This document shows positions 36,022 through 47,544 of a stretch of DNA of 64,000 nt, piece by piece. The translations under genes and the position numbers were made by a program. The notes under the pieces are model-generated. The model worked only from the letters and a program-made list of their open reading frames with translations. It was not told the DNA's origin and did no database searches. Every line of letters begins with the position of its first letter. Positions within the stretch are counted from its first letter, which is position 1. This stretch comes from Benincasa hispida. Lineage: Eukaryota > Streptophyta > Magnoliopsida > Cucurbitales > Cucurbitaceae. The DNA lies in NCBI RefSeq assembly GCF_009727055.1, contig NC_052359.1, positions 18,891,322 through 18,955,321 of the forward strand, in the 5' to 3' direction.

Positions 36022-36633
36022 CGACAAGAAACTAACGGGAAGAACTAGTTATCTAGATTTATTGAAAGTCGAGAGACAAAAATTAGACAATTGAAAATAC
36101 AGAAACCAAAATGAAACAAAACTCAGAGTTTAAGAATTAAGCAGTGTGTTAACATGAAAAATATATTTATTATTAATTCAAATGAATTTTACAATTCTTA
36201 TGATTCAACAATATTGATATATATATTATATATATATATCTCCGTAAAATTGAAATTTTGATAACTCACATTGGCATTGATAACATCAAGCTTTGCTCCA
36301 TTATTAATTTATATATGTTTACCTTTTTAATTTTTGTAGTTTGAGAAACAAAGAGAACATGTCGTCTCTGCCACTGAATGTTACATGTACAATTATGGTT
36401 GCTCAGAAGAAGAAACCTGTGCTGAATTTCGAAAGCGAGTAGAAGATGCATGGAAGAATATAAATGAATGTTGTTTTCATCCTGCCACTGTTCCAATGCC
36501 ATTTTTATTGTGTGTATTAAATCTCACCAGAGTTATTGCCTTGCTTTATTCTGACGAGGATGGATACACAAATTCTAAGGGTAACACAAAAGTTCTTATC
36601 AAGGCTCTTCTTGTTGAACCAGTGCGTCTTTAA

Positions 36634-37200
36634 CTACTTAATGAGGCAACGTTTGTGAAATCCAATATTTATGGGTCAATTGTGTACTTATAACTTGTAA
36701 TATATAGAATGTGAAGGGTCCATAATGATATTATGTTTTTTTTATCAAATTTATCATCGAAACAACGTTTATGAATATATATGATATTTTACCAAATATA
36801 GTGGTATGGGTTTTAGTGATGCTTCTAGTTTATATGAGTTGAATTAACTTTGTGTAATAATTTTTTTTCTTCTCTTCAAATTGTAGTTGAAATCACAGTA
36901 CTATTGTCTACTTAAATTAATCAATTTACTTCTTGATTCAACAAGTTTATCCAAATCACCACAAAAGTTGTATGTTTTCAAGCCTCCGTCTTTACTTTCC
37001 TCAACCTCTTGGAAATTACCATATTTATAATAGGAAAACTCTCTTCCACTGCTTATGTAAAATGGTTGGGATAAAAAATTATTAAAGTGTGTTTTGAATA
37101 TATTTTCAAGTGTGAATGTTCGACTGAAGGAATGAGTCACATGGGGAATTGTAAACCCCAAAGTCAGAGGAACGAGCATTTTTGGGGACTAGCCCGCTTC
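36634..37200. other. 3' flank of TPS-C, unassigned
   Basis: Presumed 3' UTR and downstream DNA. A 92-codon minus-strand ORF (37179-36901) begins MLVPLTLGFTIPHV and has no motif I recognise. It lies directly after the truncated Copia gag on the same strand and may be chance. Confidence 0.4.
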
Positions 37201-39269
37201 CCATTACTCGACGAAGGCTATTGTCCGATCCTCTTTCATGAGGAATCGTTTTAGTTGCTTCCCCTTATACCTGATAGAAGTTAAAGAAGTCAAAAGACTA
37301 CTTGTTTCCCCTTTCTCATTTTTAGCAAAATATTTCTCAATTTGAGCAAGGAACTTATTGACATTTTCACTTTCCGTGATAGAGTCATGAAAAGACTCCG
37401 GAATGGAGTGCCTAATGATCATTAGACACATGCGATTTAACCATTCCCACTTCTCTATATTAACCATATTTGGTTGTTTCTCAGTAGAAGTAGGTTTATA
37501 GGTCCTTAATGCAAGGTCCAAATCCATATATCCAAGAAGTATCTCTAGGCATTCCTTCCAAATCTTGAAGTTCGATCCATTCAAGTTAGGGATTGAACTC
37601 AGATTTTCAGATATTTGAGTAAGACCAACTAAAACAATAAACAACAAAACATATGCTCACAATTAAAATATAACAAAATAATTTCACATATGTGGTGGGT
37701 CCCTTTAACAAGATACCTAACACGACATTGATGTATAGCCTTTGAGCAGAAAGACGCAAAAAGGCCAAATGTAAATTGTACTCTCAACGTAGTAATCAAA
37801 GTACTAACAATTAACTCTGTCAAAAAATAGTATTTCTTTGGATCGACTATTTTTCGCATGAGCAATCCTTATAATTGCCACATACTCATCACCACATGCA
37901 TACCCACAATTTGGCCAAATAATTATCTTCTTTTGGCCGATAATTATCCGCATCATGAATATGCACATCTTATATTTTAGAATTAAATTAATCTAGATAA
38001 CAGAGACTACTTTGGTAACATATTATTTTGACCAATTCAATCTAAAATATAATACACAATAATATAAAAATATTACTGTAAAAGAGAAAGAATACCAAAT
38101 AGTCTTTACCAATATTCACTTAAAAAAATGCATACACATAATACACAATTAAAGCAACATAAATATGTGAATATGGCCAAATATCACCAATCAAATTTAA
38201 TTTTAAATTCATCAAAATATCGATCAAAATTTAAAATTAAATTTACCAAATTATTCATTTAAAAATTAGATTTTAAACTTGATTTTGTGAACCAATTAGA
38301 TTTAAAAATAAATCAAATTTGAACCAATTAAATAGGTTCTCAACTAATTCCCCAATTAATAAGGAATTAACAATAGAAACTGATTGATTGTTGGATAAAT
38401 ATTAGATTTTCAATTACATTTTAATCTTAAGAAAAAAACATGGATTTCAACAAACAAAAAGCCATTTAATTCACCAAATCCATCAAAAATAAAACCCACG
38501 AAAACAAAACTTTGACTTAAATAGGTTTCATCTTTATTTCAACCAACTGCCGACAAACCCTTCAACTTAATTCCATCAAATCGACAAATAGCAACACCTT
38601 ATTGGCTATGTGTTTTTATGAACCTCAATTGCTTCTTTGGTATTGTTGACGTGAAGGGAGGCTTTTGAATTTTATTTTCTTTTAAGAAAAATTTCAAATA
38701 ATCTTTATAGTCTTTGACCAAAACCAAAATTCAACTACAATATCAATAGAAAATGAACATAAACCAACAATTTAACATGAATTTTATTCTCTGACACCAC
38801 TTAATAGCATAAATACTTTAAATCTATATTGAATAGATAAACGCTAGAATCATCCATGCCAAATTGTCAAGAATAATAACATACCGGATTCCATTGACAA
38901 ACTAATGATAATTTCAAGATGATGATAGATGACTATGGTCTTCCTCTGCTCTTAGTGGGATCTATCTCTAGATGAGATTCAAGAAAGACTGACTGCGGAT
39001 TCAAGAAAGACTGAGTGCTTATTGTTTTTGGTATGTTGGGGACAATAGGCCTAATGTCTCTATACTCGTTCAATTAGGTTCCCATTAAACCCTAATTAAC
39101 TATGAACAGGTTTCTACCCATTAAGTCCATACTCAATGAATCTAGGGCCTTAATTAATTAGATCACATAATAAGGCCCAATCTAATAAAATAACTCAATT
39201 TGATAAATTATTAATCCATATACATAGCCCATACTTTAATTAACATATATTATTTAAATATGTCTAACA
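37201..39269 (-). mobile_element. Truncated Copia element (5' LTR, leader and partial gag)
   Basis: On the minus strand the element starts TGTTAGACATATTTAAATAA at 39269, inside the CACTA transposase gene. A 5' LTR of about 465 bp ends near 38801, followed by tggtgtcagaga (38788-38799), a variant of the initiator-Met primer site. A leader and a partial gag follow. Everything after gag is missing, cut at about 37257, where a 57-bp sequence also found at 52182 begins. The right LTR is lost, so no target duplication can be tested. Confidence 0.7.
37204..37647 (-). pseudogene. Copia Gag N-terminal fragment
   Basis: The 147-codon open frame shows a UBN2-type Gag: IPNLNGSNFKIWKECLEILL, GYMDLDLALR, EKWEWLNRMCLMIIRHSIPE, KYFAKNEKGETSSLLTSL and SIRYKGK. 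After that the family signature stops and about 17 unrelated codons (KRFLMKEDRTIAFVE and the stop) follow, encoded by the 57-bp sequence shared with 52182-52238. The frame is intact up to the truncation. Confidence 0.85.
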
Positions 39270-40456
39270 GTTTTCTCTCCATAAATTGGATATTTATGAT
39301 ATCCTTTAACCGTACAACCACACAAGTTACCATATGCAGGAAAATCATTAATGGTCCATAATAAAATAGCTTGAAGCATGAAACGTTGTTCTTCATATGC
39401 ATCGTAACATTTTACACCATCTTTCCAAAGATTTTTCAAATCATCTACTAACAAAGCTAAACAAACTTCTATGTCATTTCCCGATTGTTTAGGACAAAAT
39501 ATTAGTGTAGTCAACATAAACAATTTTCGCTTCATGCACAACCATGGAGGTAGATTGTACGTCACTAAGATCACTAGCCAAAAACTATATCTACTACTAA
39601 GATCTCCATGTGGATTTATCCCATCTATCAAAAGAGCAAGACGAAGATTTCTAGGTTCTGATCCAAACTCTTGCCACAAATTGTCTATTTTTTTTCACGA
39701 TAGGGCATCTTTGGGATGTTTTAATAAAGAATCTGTTTCTTTTTTTTTAGCATGCCACGTCAATAAAACTTGATGTTTCTTTTCTTCGAAATATTCTTTC
39801 ACATCTTGGAATTGGGGAGAAATACCACGTGACTTTTGCTGGGATATTCTTAGCTTTTTCTTTTAAATTTTTATGAAGCTTCCATCTTGATGTACCACAA
39901 ATGGGGCATACATTTGTATTATATAGTTCTTTTGTAAACAAGCAACAATCGTTGCTACATGCATGAATCATCTCGTACTTCATTCTAAGAGTATCCAACA
40001 TCTTTTTTGCTCCATAAGTAGAAGTTGGAATTTCATTAGGACTAAGTAATATGTCATGAATTAATTCCAACAACTCAGTGAAACTATTATCACTCCATCC
40101 AAATTTAGCTTTCAAATTAAATAACTTTTCCAATGTAGATATTTTGGTAAAATTTTTACAATTTGGGAACAATGGTTTCTTTGTATCATCTAAATTCTTC
40201 AAAATTATCGGATTTTTCATTAAAATAGTTGTATGCAGCCTCAAACATTCCAATTATGTCATCAACATCAACATCATCCTCATCAACTTTGTCTCTTTCA
40301 CTAATAGACACATTTTCATCGTTTCTCTTAATCGGTAATGATTCACCGTAAAAATCCATGTCTGATAACTTTGATTTATACTATTAAAAAATAAGTGATC
40401 TCTTATTGTGTTCACATTTAGAGTCTTTCCATTCACACACTTCAAACATGGACAAC
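39270..40456 (-). pseudogene. CACTA (En/Spm) tnp2-type transposase, 3' truncated
   Basis: Minus-strand blocks match the plant tnp2 transposase. They read CVNGKTLNVNTIRDHLFFN, NLKAKFGWSDNSFTELLELI, MKYEMIHACSNDCCLFTKEL, CPICGTSRWK, then EPRNLRLALLIDGINPHGDL, TYNLPPWLCMK, NDIEVCLALLVDDLKNLW, and LLWTINDFPAYGNL. Tnp2 proteins bind and cut CACTA element ends in the nucleus. There are frameshifts near 40215 and a stop near 39690. The C-terminal half is missing because a Copia element joins at 39269. The N-terminal side is cut by the Gypsy insertion at 40456; reading across it restores a CPCLKC motif before VNGK. Confidence 0.88.
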
Positions 40457-42125
40457 TGATAACGGGCAGAAATACACGTTATCATATGCTAAGTTCTTAA
40501 ACAATACTGGCATGCATTGATAAAACATGTTAAATTGCATCCAAAAAGTATTAGATTCATAATATTGCGGTCACATGTATTCATCGCATTAGAACAGTTG
40601 ATTTTTGTATTTTTGTGCAGAATATGCGATGACTCAAGGTGATCGTAGAAAATCATTGGTTGAGCGTAGCATCACCGCAAGGCTTTACAGTGATTGTGTT
40701 CGCAAAAATTTGCTAAAAAAGGATTGTCGCAACTTGGTCAGCGCAACATGATGGGCGCATCTGGGTGAAAGGCTAATTAATCGCGATGGGACAGAACGCT
40801 GATGACAGTCGAATCCGAATTAAGTTGGCAGTCGCTAACGATAACAAGTACATTCAGCTTTTCGATGACAAATATTCGGCACATAAATCAGAATTGAAGC
40901 CGTCTCATCTGTGCAATCATGAGAGAGAAGTCGCCGTTCACTCTGGATGTTCTATAAATACCAAGGGCACCTTTCAGAAAACGGGTTCCACTGTTCCACG
41001 AGTTCAGGAGTTCACCATCTTATGAGTTTAGCCTAGTCTTAGATTTTCTTTTACTTCAAGGAGGACGCGAGAGAGGAGGTTGTGCTGACAGATCGTTCCG
41101 GTAAGCTTGGGAGATCGTCGGAAGCTTCAAGGACGGAGAGAGGGCCGGTGCCTGCGAAAGCATGAACATCTTTGGAACCGAATAAAGATTTACAGTGTAA
41201 AAGCCTTGGTCAGCAAGAAATTGCTACCAGGCTCTTTATCTCTAACTTCCATTGTTATTTTATACTCCACTCATTTATCGAAATAGAATCTACTTCTCTT
41301 TATCTATTCACTCTATGTTATTTACGCATGAGTAGCTAAATCAGTTGAATGGGTTGAGAAGCATTTAGCTAGCACAACTAGGAAATCTTCATTCTATGCG
41401 ATTATCTTGTCTTATGTATACTTCATTCGTCCATTAGAGATACTCGGGAGGGTAGTCTAAAGACATAATCTAGACTTGGGAAGGTCAGGTTAGAATGTAG
41501 GCTCGGGAGAGTCAGATAAAAATGCATAATCAAGAGATAGGAGCTTAGGAATAAACACTATTTGCTATTAACGCATCGCATGCATCCTAAAGATAGGATG
41601 TGATTGTATGTAGTCACCTTGCCTTTATGTATTTTGCATCATCGCATAGAAAAAGAGTAGAGACTTAGGAATAAGCTCTATGAATAATTTTGCACTCAAC
41701 ACATGCGTCCTAGACTTAGGAGCATCGCATTTGCATTGGAAAATGAATTCCTGTGCATGGTTGTAGCATGATCGCATAGTCTGACGCATTCCCAAGTAAC
41801 GCTAGCTAAAGACCTTTTCAACCCGTTCATTCGCATACTCAGTGCATCTATCACACAACTGACTTTTCTCAAATCTGCCGCATTTATTTATTTTTCATTA
41901 ACACAATCAACAACAAACCAACAACTATTTATTTATTTGGTCACCGCAATGTTTTCCTAAAAATTACTAATGCAACTTGTTTTCACAAGTCCCTGAGTTC
42001 GTCCCTAGACTTATCAGGAAACTTAATGGAGTTCACACCTGGATTTTGCTGAGGAAACTTGAGTGCTAAACACAATTTCACCATCGCATATCATCCATAA
42101 TTTCACTTCATAAGATCAAGCATGA
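40457..42125 (+). repeat. Gypsy 5' LTR (1669 bp)
   Basis: Starts tgataacgggcagaaataca with an internal palindrome of the first bases (cgttatca). It contains a TATA-like tctataaatacc at about 40949-40960, which probably marks the promoter. Same length as the 3' LTR, with scattered substitutions and small indels. Confidence 0.93.
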
Positions 42126-42131
42126 AGTTTT

Positions 42132-42149
42132 TGGCGCCGTTGCTGGGGA
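42132..42149 (+). other. Gypsy primer binding site (Asp-tRNA)
   Basis: tggcgccgttgctgggga begins six bases after the LTR and matches the complement of the plant Asp-tRNA 3' end with one mismatch. This is the primer site typical of Athila elements. Confidence 0.85.
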
Positions 42150-42204
42150 ATTCGGCAAAATAGTATGCTGATGGTAATTTTTCTGATTTCTTTGCAGACT
42201 CTCA

Positions 42205-43200
42205 ATCTCTAGTGAATTATGACCCGAAGATTGAGAGAATGTTTAGACGGAGACTGAGAGACCGTCAATAACAACCACAGTCAAGTAAAGAAGAGATGGC
42301 GAAGCAGCCTGGAAAGGGAGCACCAAATGATAACAATGTCATGGTGAATCCAATCCTGCTGGCAAACGATCGCAATAGACTCATTAGGGACTATGCATCG
42401 CTAAACCTCTATGATTTCTCTCTAGGAATCATGAGGCTTGTCCTTGACGGAAGCCGGTGATGCTGCAGATGATCAAGACTGTAGAACAATTCGGAGGAAG
42501 GCATGGCAAGGACTCGCACGTCCACCTCCGAAGCTTTATTGAAATCTGCAATACTTTTGTGTTCCCGAACATCTCTGCCGAAGAACTTCGACTAACTTTG
42601 TTCCCATTTTCTCTCTGTGATCAGGCTATGAAATGGACGTATTCTCTCGAACCGAGAGAGATCACTTCATAGGAACAGGTCGTGGAGAAGTTTATGAAGA
42701 AATACTTTCCATCTACTGAGAATGCCTGCGAAGGAAACTAATTACAAATTTTGAATTAGACATGGACGAATCGTTCAGTGATGCCTGGTCGAGGTTTAAA
42801 AGGTTGGTTAGGGATTGTCCACACAATGGTTTGCTAGACTGCCTTCAGATGAAATTTTTTTATCATGATTTGAATCTTGCTTCGTAGACCGCTGCCAATG
42901 TGGTAGCCGCTGGTGGTATGCTTTGATAAAACTTATGACGATGCGAAGAATATCTTGGATCGCATCTCTAAGAACTACGAACATTGAAGAGAGAGCGACC
43001 AGATATTGAGAATCAAAGACAATGACGTAAGTAATGGTGTTATTGCTTCACTACAAAACCAGATGACCGCAATGATGAACTTAATACAGGGAATTGCGAT
43101 CAGCAGCCCAACACCGCAAAATGGGCAAATCAACGGAATCAGTCAAAACACCGCAAGGTGTGCGACTTGCGGTGATAGGCACCCGATGGAAGATTGACCC
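42205..43200 (+). pseudogene. Gypsy gag, broken
   Basis: Gag blocks appear in order: FGGRHGKDSHVHLRSFIEIC, LTLFPFSLCDQAMKWTYSL, a stop in place of Trp, EQVVEKFMKKYFPSTENA, and WSRFKRLVRDCPHNGL-like residues after a frame change. A zinc-knuckle-like CATCGDRHPMED lies at about 43155-43194, after QNQMTAMMNLIQG. At least three stops or shifts interrupt it. Gag would form cytoplasmic particles around the element RNA. Confidence 0.85.
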
Positions 43201-43579
43201 TAAAATCCACAATTCGTTTACTTTGTAAAAAATAATCCCGTTTCGAATACCTACAACCCCGGGTGGAGAAACCACCCTAATTTTGCTTGGAAGAATTAGC
43301 AATAGAATTTCCAACTCGTAGCGCAGAAAGAAGTGCCACCAGGATTCTTTCCACGCAACAATGGTCAAACGAGCAATCAAGAAAGTAACTCACAACCACC
43401 GCAATCCTCTTCCTTGGAAAGCCTATTGAAGCAATACATAGAGAAAAAGGAAACTGTGCTTCAAAGTCAGGCTACGTCCATCTGCAATCTAGAATTATAG
43501 ATGGGCCAGATTGTGAGTGAGCTAAAGAGAAGACCGCAAGGGGCTATGTCGAGTTCAATAGAACTCTCACGCAACCCGG

Positions 43580-44707
43580 GGGATTAGGTAAAGAGCAATG
43601 TCAGGTTGTGACATTGCAAAGTGGGAAGACTGTGGAGGGAGAAAAGAAGGAGCTTAGTCGGATAGCTCCCATTGTGACAGAATCTGAAGTTGCGGTGACG
43701 CAAGAAGAAGAAGGAGAAAAAGAAGCAATAGAGCCAGAGGTTGCATCGATCTCAAAGCCAACTGAGATAGGGACCGTGAAAGTGCAGTTACCCCCTTTCC
43801 CGAAAAGACTAAGGAAGAAGAAAAACGAAGAGATACAATACCATTGCTTTCTGTCTATGTTAAAATAATTACATATTAATATTCCATTTAGTGAAGCGAT
43901 TGAGGAAATGCCTGCCTACCCAAAGTTTCTGAAGGATATGGTAACCAAAAAGAGGGGAGCTAGTAAGTTTGCCACGATGGCATTAACACAGAGTTCAAAA
44001 TTAATCATTCCCCCAAAGATGAGCGATCTTAGGAGCTTTACGATTCCTTGCTCCATAGGAGGATTGTACATCAGAAAGCCTTGTGTGACCTGGGAGCCAG
44101 CATAAATTTGATGTCTTTGTCGATCCTTAGGCAGCTGAATGTGAGGCAACTTGTGTCCACAACGGTGACTCTCCAAATGGCCTAGAGATCTCTGGTGCAT
44201 CTAGAGGGAAAGGTGAAGGACGTGCTGATAACCATTGAAAAATTTATCCTACCAGCCGACTTCATCATTTTTTACTACAAGGCCGACTAAGATGTGTCCA
44301 TCATTTTGGGGCGACCATTTTTATCAACAGGTCGTGCTCAGATTGATGTATATAAAGGAAAAATCAATTTGAGCATCAATGGACAGAAGCTCAAGTTCAA
44401 CATAATTCGTGCCATGAAGTTTCCGGATGAAGAAGACCTGCATGACTCAGTTGATGACCATAATTCGATTGAAGAAGAAAAGTTTGATGAAGAGAATGAA
44501 GAAGAGGATGCCAGCACATCCATTGCTGCCTGTAATACGATCATAACAAAAACAAGCAAGGAAGTAGAGATGATCGCAAACCAAGAAGAAGAGCTAACAA
44601 AAAAAAGAAGAAAGAAAAACAACGCAATCATCCCTAGTAGAACCACCAACACTGGAATTAAAGACCCTACCGACCCATTTAAAGTATGCATATTTGGGGT
44701 AGAATGA
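43580..44707 (+). pseudogene. Gypsy linker and aspartic protease
   Basis: A linker rich in Glu and Lys (43608-43868) leads to the protease. ALCDLGASINLM at about 44078-44112 carries the DxGAS active site in the form usual for Athila proteases. It is followed by VSIILGRPFLSTGRAQIDV at about 44297-44350 and INGQKLKFNI. Stops lie at 43866, 44103 and 44288. The acidic tail 44423-44620 (DEEDLHDSVDDHNS onward) is typical before RT. Confidence 0.85.
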
Positions 44708-45650
44708 GAAGCTGCCAGTTATCATTTCCTCTGAACTCAACGAAGAATAGAAGAATGCGTTGATGAGCATTCTAAGGAAACATGTGCGAGCAATTAGTTG
44801 GACGCTTGCCGACATTAGAGGAATTAACCCATCGTACTGTATACATCGCATTCATCTTGAAGAGGACCACAAAGCAACAATGAAACATCAGTGCAGACTT
44901 AACCCTGCGATGAAAGAGGTCGTCAAAAAGAAGATCATTAAATGGTTAGATGTGGGCATTATCTATCCTATAGCAGATAGCACGTGGGTCATCCCTGTGT
45001 AGTGTGTGCCGAAAAAGGGCGGCATGACGGTAGTCCTGAATGAAAACAATGAATTAATACCGCAAAGGACCATAACTAGATGGCATATTTGCATGGATTA
45101 CCGTAAGCTGAACGCGGACACAAAGAAAGATCATTTTCCTCTGCCATTCATTGACCAAATGCTAGAACGTTTAGCTGAAAATGACTTTTATTTCGTTCTG
45201 GATGGTTATGCCGGGTACAATCAAATTATGATAGCTCCAGAAGACCAAGACAAGACCACATTCACCTGCCCATATGAGACCTTTGCTTTTCGCCGCATGC
45301 CGTTTGGCCTCTGCAATGTGCCAAGTACATTCTAAAGGTGCATGATGGCCATCTTTTCAGATTATCTCGAGGACTCCGTTGAAATCTTTATGGACTACTT
45401 TTCTGTTTATAGGAACGCCTATGAAGTTTGTCTAACCAACTTGGAGAAGATACTGAAGAGATGCGAAGAGACGAATCAGGTGCTTAACTGGAAAAAATAT
45501 CATTTCATGGTAAAGGAGGGCATAGTGTTGGGGCACAAGGTTTCTCGGGATGGATTGGATGTGGACAAAGTAAAAATCAAAGCAATTGAAAAACTTCCAC
45601 CTTCAACAAGCATGAAGGCTATATGAAGCTTCTTAGGGCACGCTAGATTC
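44708..45650 (+). pseudogene. Gypsy reverse transcriptase with altered active site
   Basis: Motifs in order: WTLADIRGINPSYCIHRIHL, WLDVGIIYPIADSTWVIPV, VPKKGGMTVV, CMDYRKLNADTKKDHFPLPF, LDGYAGYNQI, RRMPFGLCNVPSTF, then FMDYFSVY. The usual FMDD catalytic pair reads Met-Asp-Tyr (45387-45401), so the second catalytic Asp is lost. Downstream blocks RCEETNQVLNWKKYHFMV, GIVLGHKVSRDGLDVDK and SFLGHARFYKRFVK are well conserved. Stops at 45001, 45333 and 45624 split it. Confidence 0.93.
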
Positions 45651-45799
45651 TACAAACGTTTTGTCAAATATTTTTCCAAAATAGCACGACTATTGAGTGC
45701 GTTGTTTGAGGTTGACAGAAAATTTGATTTTGACAACAACTGCGTCAACGGATTTCGAGTTTTGAAGAATGCACCGATATCGCACCCGTAATAATTGCA

Positions 45800-46300
45800 C
45801 CTGATTGGACACTGCCTTTTGAAATAATGTGCGATGCAAGTGGGTAAACGATTGGAGCAACTTTAGCACAGAAGAGAAAAATAATCTTGCATCCCATCAC
45901 ATATGCGCGTAAAACATTAAATCCTGCTCAGAAAAATTATACCACCACAGAGAAATAGCTTCTTGCAGTAATTTTTGCGTTAGAAAAATTTCGGGCATAT
46001 CTGTTGGAACAAAGGTACTCATCCATACTAATCATTCGACAATCAAGTACTTAATGACAAACAAGGATGCAAAGCCGAGATTGATTAGATGGGTTCTCCT
46101 CATTAAAAAATTTAACATAGAAATAATTGACTGGAAGGGGACAGAGAACCAAGTTGCGGATCACTTGTCTAGACTGGAAAATCCTGAGGTTGACCGCAAT
46201 GAGTCTGAGGTGAGTGCGGTGTTTCCAGATGAGCAGCTGTTCCATATTGAAGAATTGCCTTCGTATGCAGAAATAGTCAATTATCTGGTTTGTGAGTAAT
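45800..46300 (+). pseudogene. Gypsy RNase H
   Basis: Reads EIMCDASG, a stop, TIGATLAQKRKI, HPITYARKTLNPAQKNYTTT, a stop, LLAVIFALEKFRAYLL, then TNKDAKPRLIRWVLLIKKFN, WKGTENQVADHLSRLENPE. The first acidic residue (CDAS) and the last (VADHLSR) are present. Three stops make it inactive. Confidence 0.9.
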
Positions 46301-47544
46301 TTTCTGAAGATTACACATACCACCAACAGAGGAAGCGCAAACATGAATGCAAACATTATTATTGGAATGAGGCGAATCTGTATAAAAGAGGAGCAGGCCA
46401 GATTTTACGATTATGCGTACCAAATGCTACTCAACAACGCATATTATCGCAATGTCACGATTCACCATATGGTAGGCACTTTGAAGGACAATGCACCGTG
46501 GCTAAAGTTTTACAGAGTGAATTCTTTTGGCTTACATTGTTTAAGGATGCAATTGACTACGTAATGAAGTGTGATCGGTGCCAATGCACCGGTAACATTT
46601 CATGGAAACATGCAATACCAATGAACACCATCTTAAAGCTTTAATTGTTCGACGTATGGGGGATTGATTTCATGGGACCATTCCCTCCCTCGAATGGTAA
46701 GCATTATATTTTATTAGCCGTCGATTATGTATCCAAGTGGGTAGAGGCAGTGGCGTGCACTATAAGCAATGCGGCGGTAGTCTCTCAATTCCTAAAGAAG
46801 AACATTTTCACTAGTTTTGGCACTCCCCGTGCCATCATAAATGATGAGGGGTCACACTTTGTCAATCATACTGTTAAGTAGTTGCTGTGCAAATACAACA
46901 TTCTCCATAAAGTGGCCACCGCATACCATCCACAGACAAATGGTCAGGCTGAGGTGTCCAATCGAGAAATTAAGATAATACTTGATAAGGTAGTAAGGCC
47001 TTCGCGAAAGGATTGGGCAACAAAATTTGACGATGCGTTGTGGGCATACCGAACTGCATTTAAAACACCCATAAGTATGTCATCATATGCATTGGTATTT
47101 GGTAAGGTGTGTCATTTACCTCTGGAGCTGAAATATAAGGCACTGTGGGCGGTAAAGAAGTTGAACTTTGATATGAAGAAAGCAGGAGAAGCGTGAAAAA
47201 TGCAACTGGTCGAGCTAGAAGAATGGAGGATTAACGCATATGAGAACGCAAAGATCTACAAGGAGCGCACCAATCGCTGGCACGAAAAACACATGTGCGA
47301 TAAGAATCTCCAAGTCGGGCAAAAGGTCTTACTCTTAAACTCACATCTACGGCTCTTCCCGGGAAAATTAAAATCACGCTGGTCCAGACCCTTCATCATT
47401 AAAGAAATATTCCAACATGGTGCGGTGGAGTTGATCACTAAAGATGGAAGCCGTACATTTAAGGTTAATGGGCAGCGAGTGAAGGCATATCATGGAGAAG
47501 GCTGGCATCGCAAAGTTAACTCCGTGGAACTAAAAGAACTTTGA
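46301..47544 (+). pseudogene. Gypsy integrase, broken in three places
   Basis: The zinc domain is degraded at 46370-46600 (CDRCQCTGN-like). The catalytic core has the DDE residues: Asp in [16 protein letters not shown], Asp in INDEGSHF, Glu in AEVSNREIK. The C-terminal DNA-binding region has LQVGQKVLLLNSHLRLFPGK and SRWSRPFIIKEIFQHGAVEL. Stops at 46642, 46879 and 47194 separate otherwise long open frames. It would insert the element cDNA in the nucleus. Confidence 0.92.

Larger units (their letters stand above)
29176..36633 (+). pseudogene. TPS: Terpene synthase C, full seven-exon structure, frame-broken
   Basis: A TPS-a type gene by structure, with no plastid transit peptide before KRSTANFH, suggesting a cytosolic sesquiterpene synthase (inference). 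Exons: 1 29176-29274; 2 29378-29658; 3 30688-31071; 4 34572-34788; 5 34913-35051; 6 35155-35403; 7 36340-36633, ending ALLVEPVRL and a stop. All splice sites are GT/AG. Key motifs: [11 protein letters not shown] (exon 1), [12 protein letters not shown] and [11 protein letters not shown] with the DDxxD (exon 4), NDLVSDQ-FE of the NSE/DTE motif spanning exons 6-7. Breaks: two bases missing in exon 1 before TDHFL, one extra T in exon 2 at about 29413, an 8-bp duplication in exon 3 (30701-30716), and two bases missing in exon 4 after GTFEE. Exons 5-7 are open. Intron 3 holds a solo LTR. Confidence 0.88.

Noticed and set aside
44338..44691. 117-codon minus-strand ORF rich in serine
   Set aside because: Antisense shadow of the Glu/Lys-rich Gypsy protease tail.
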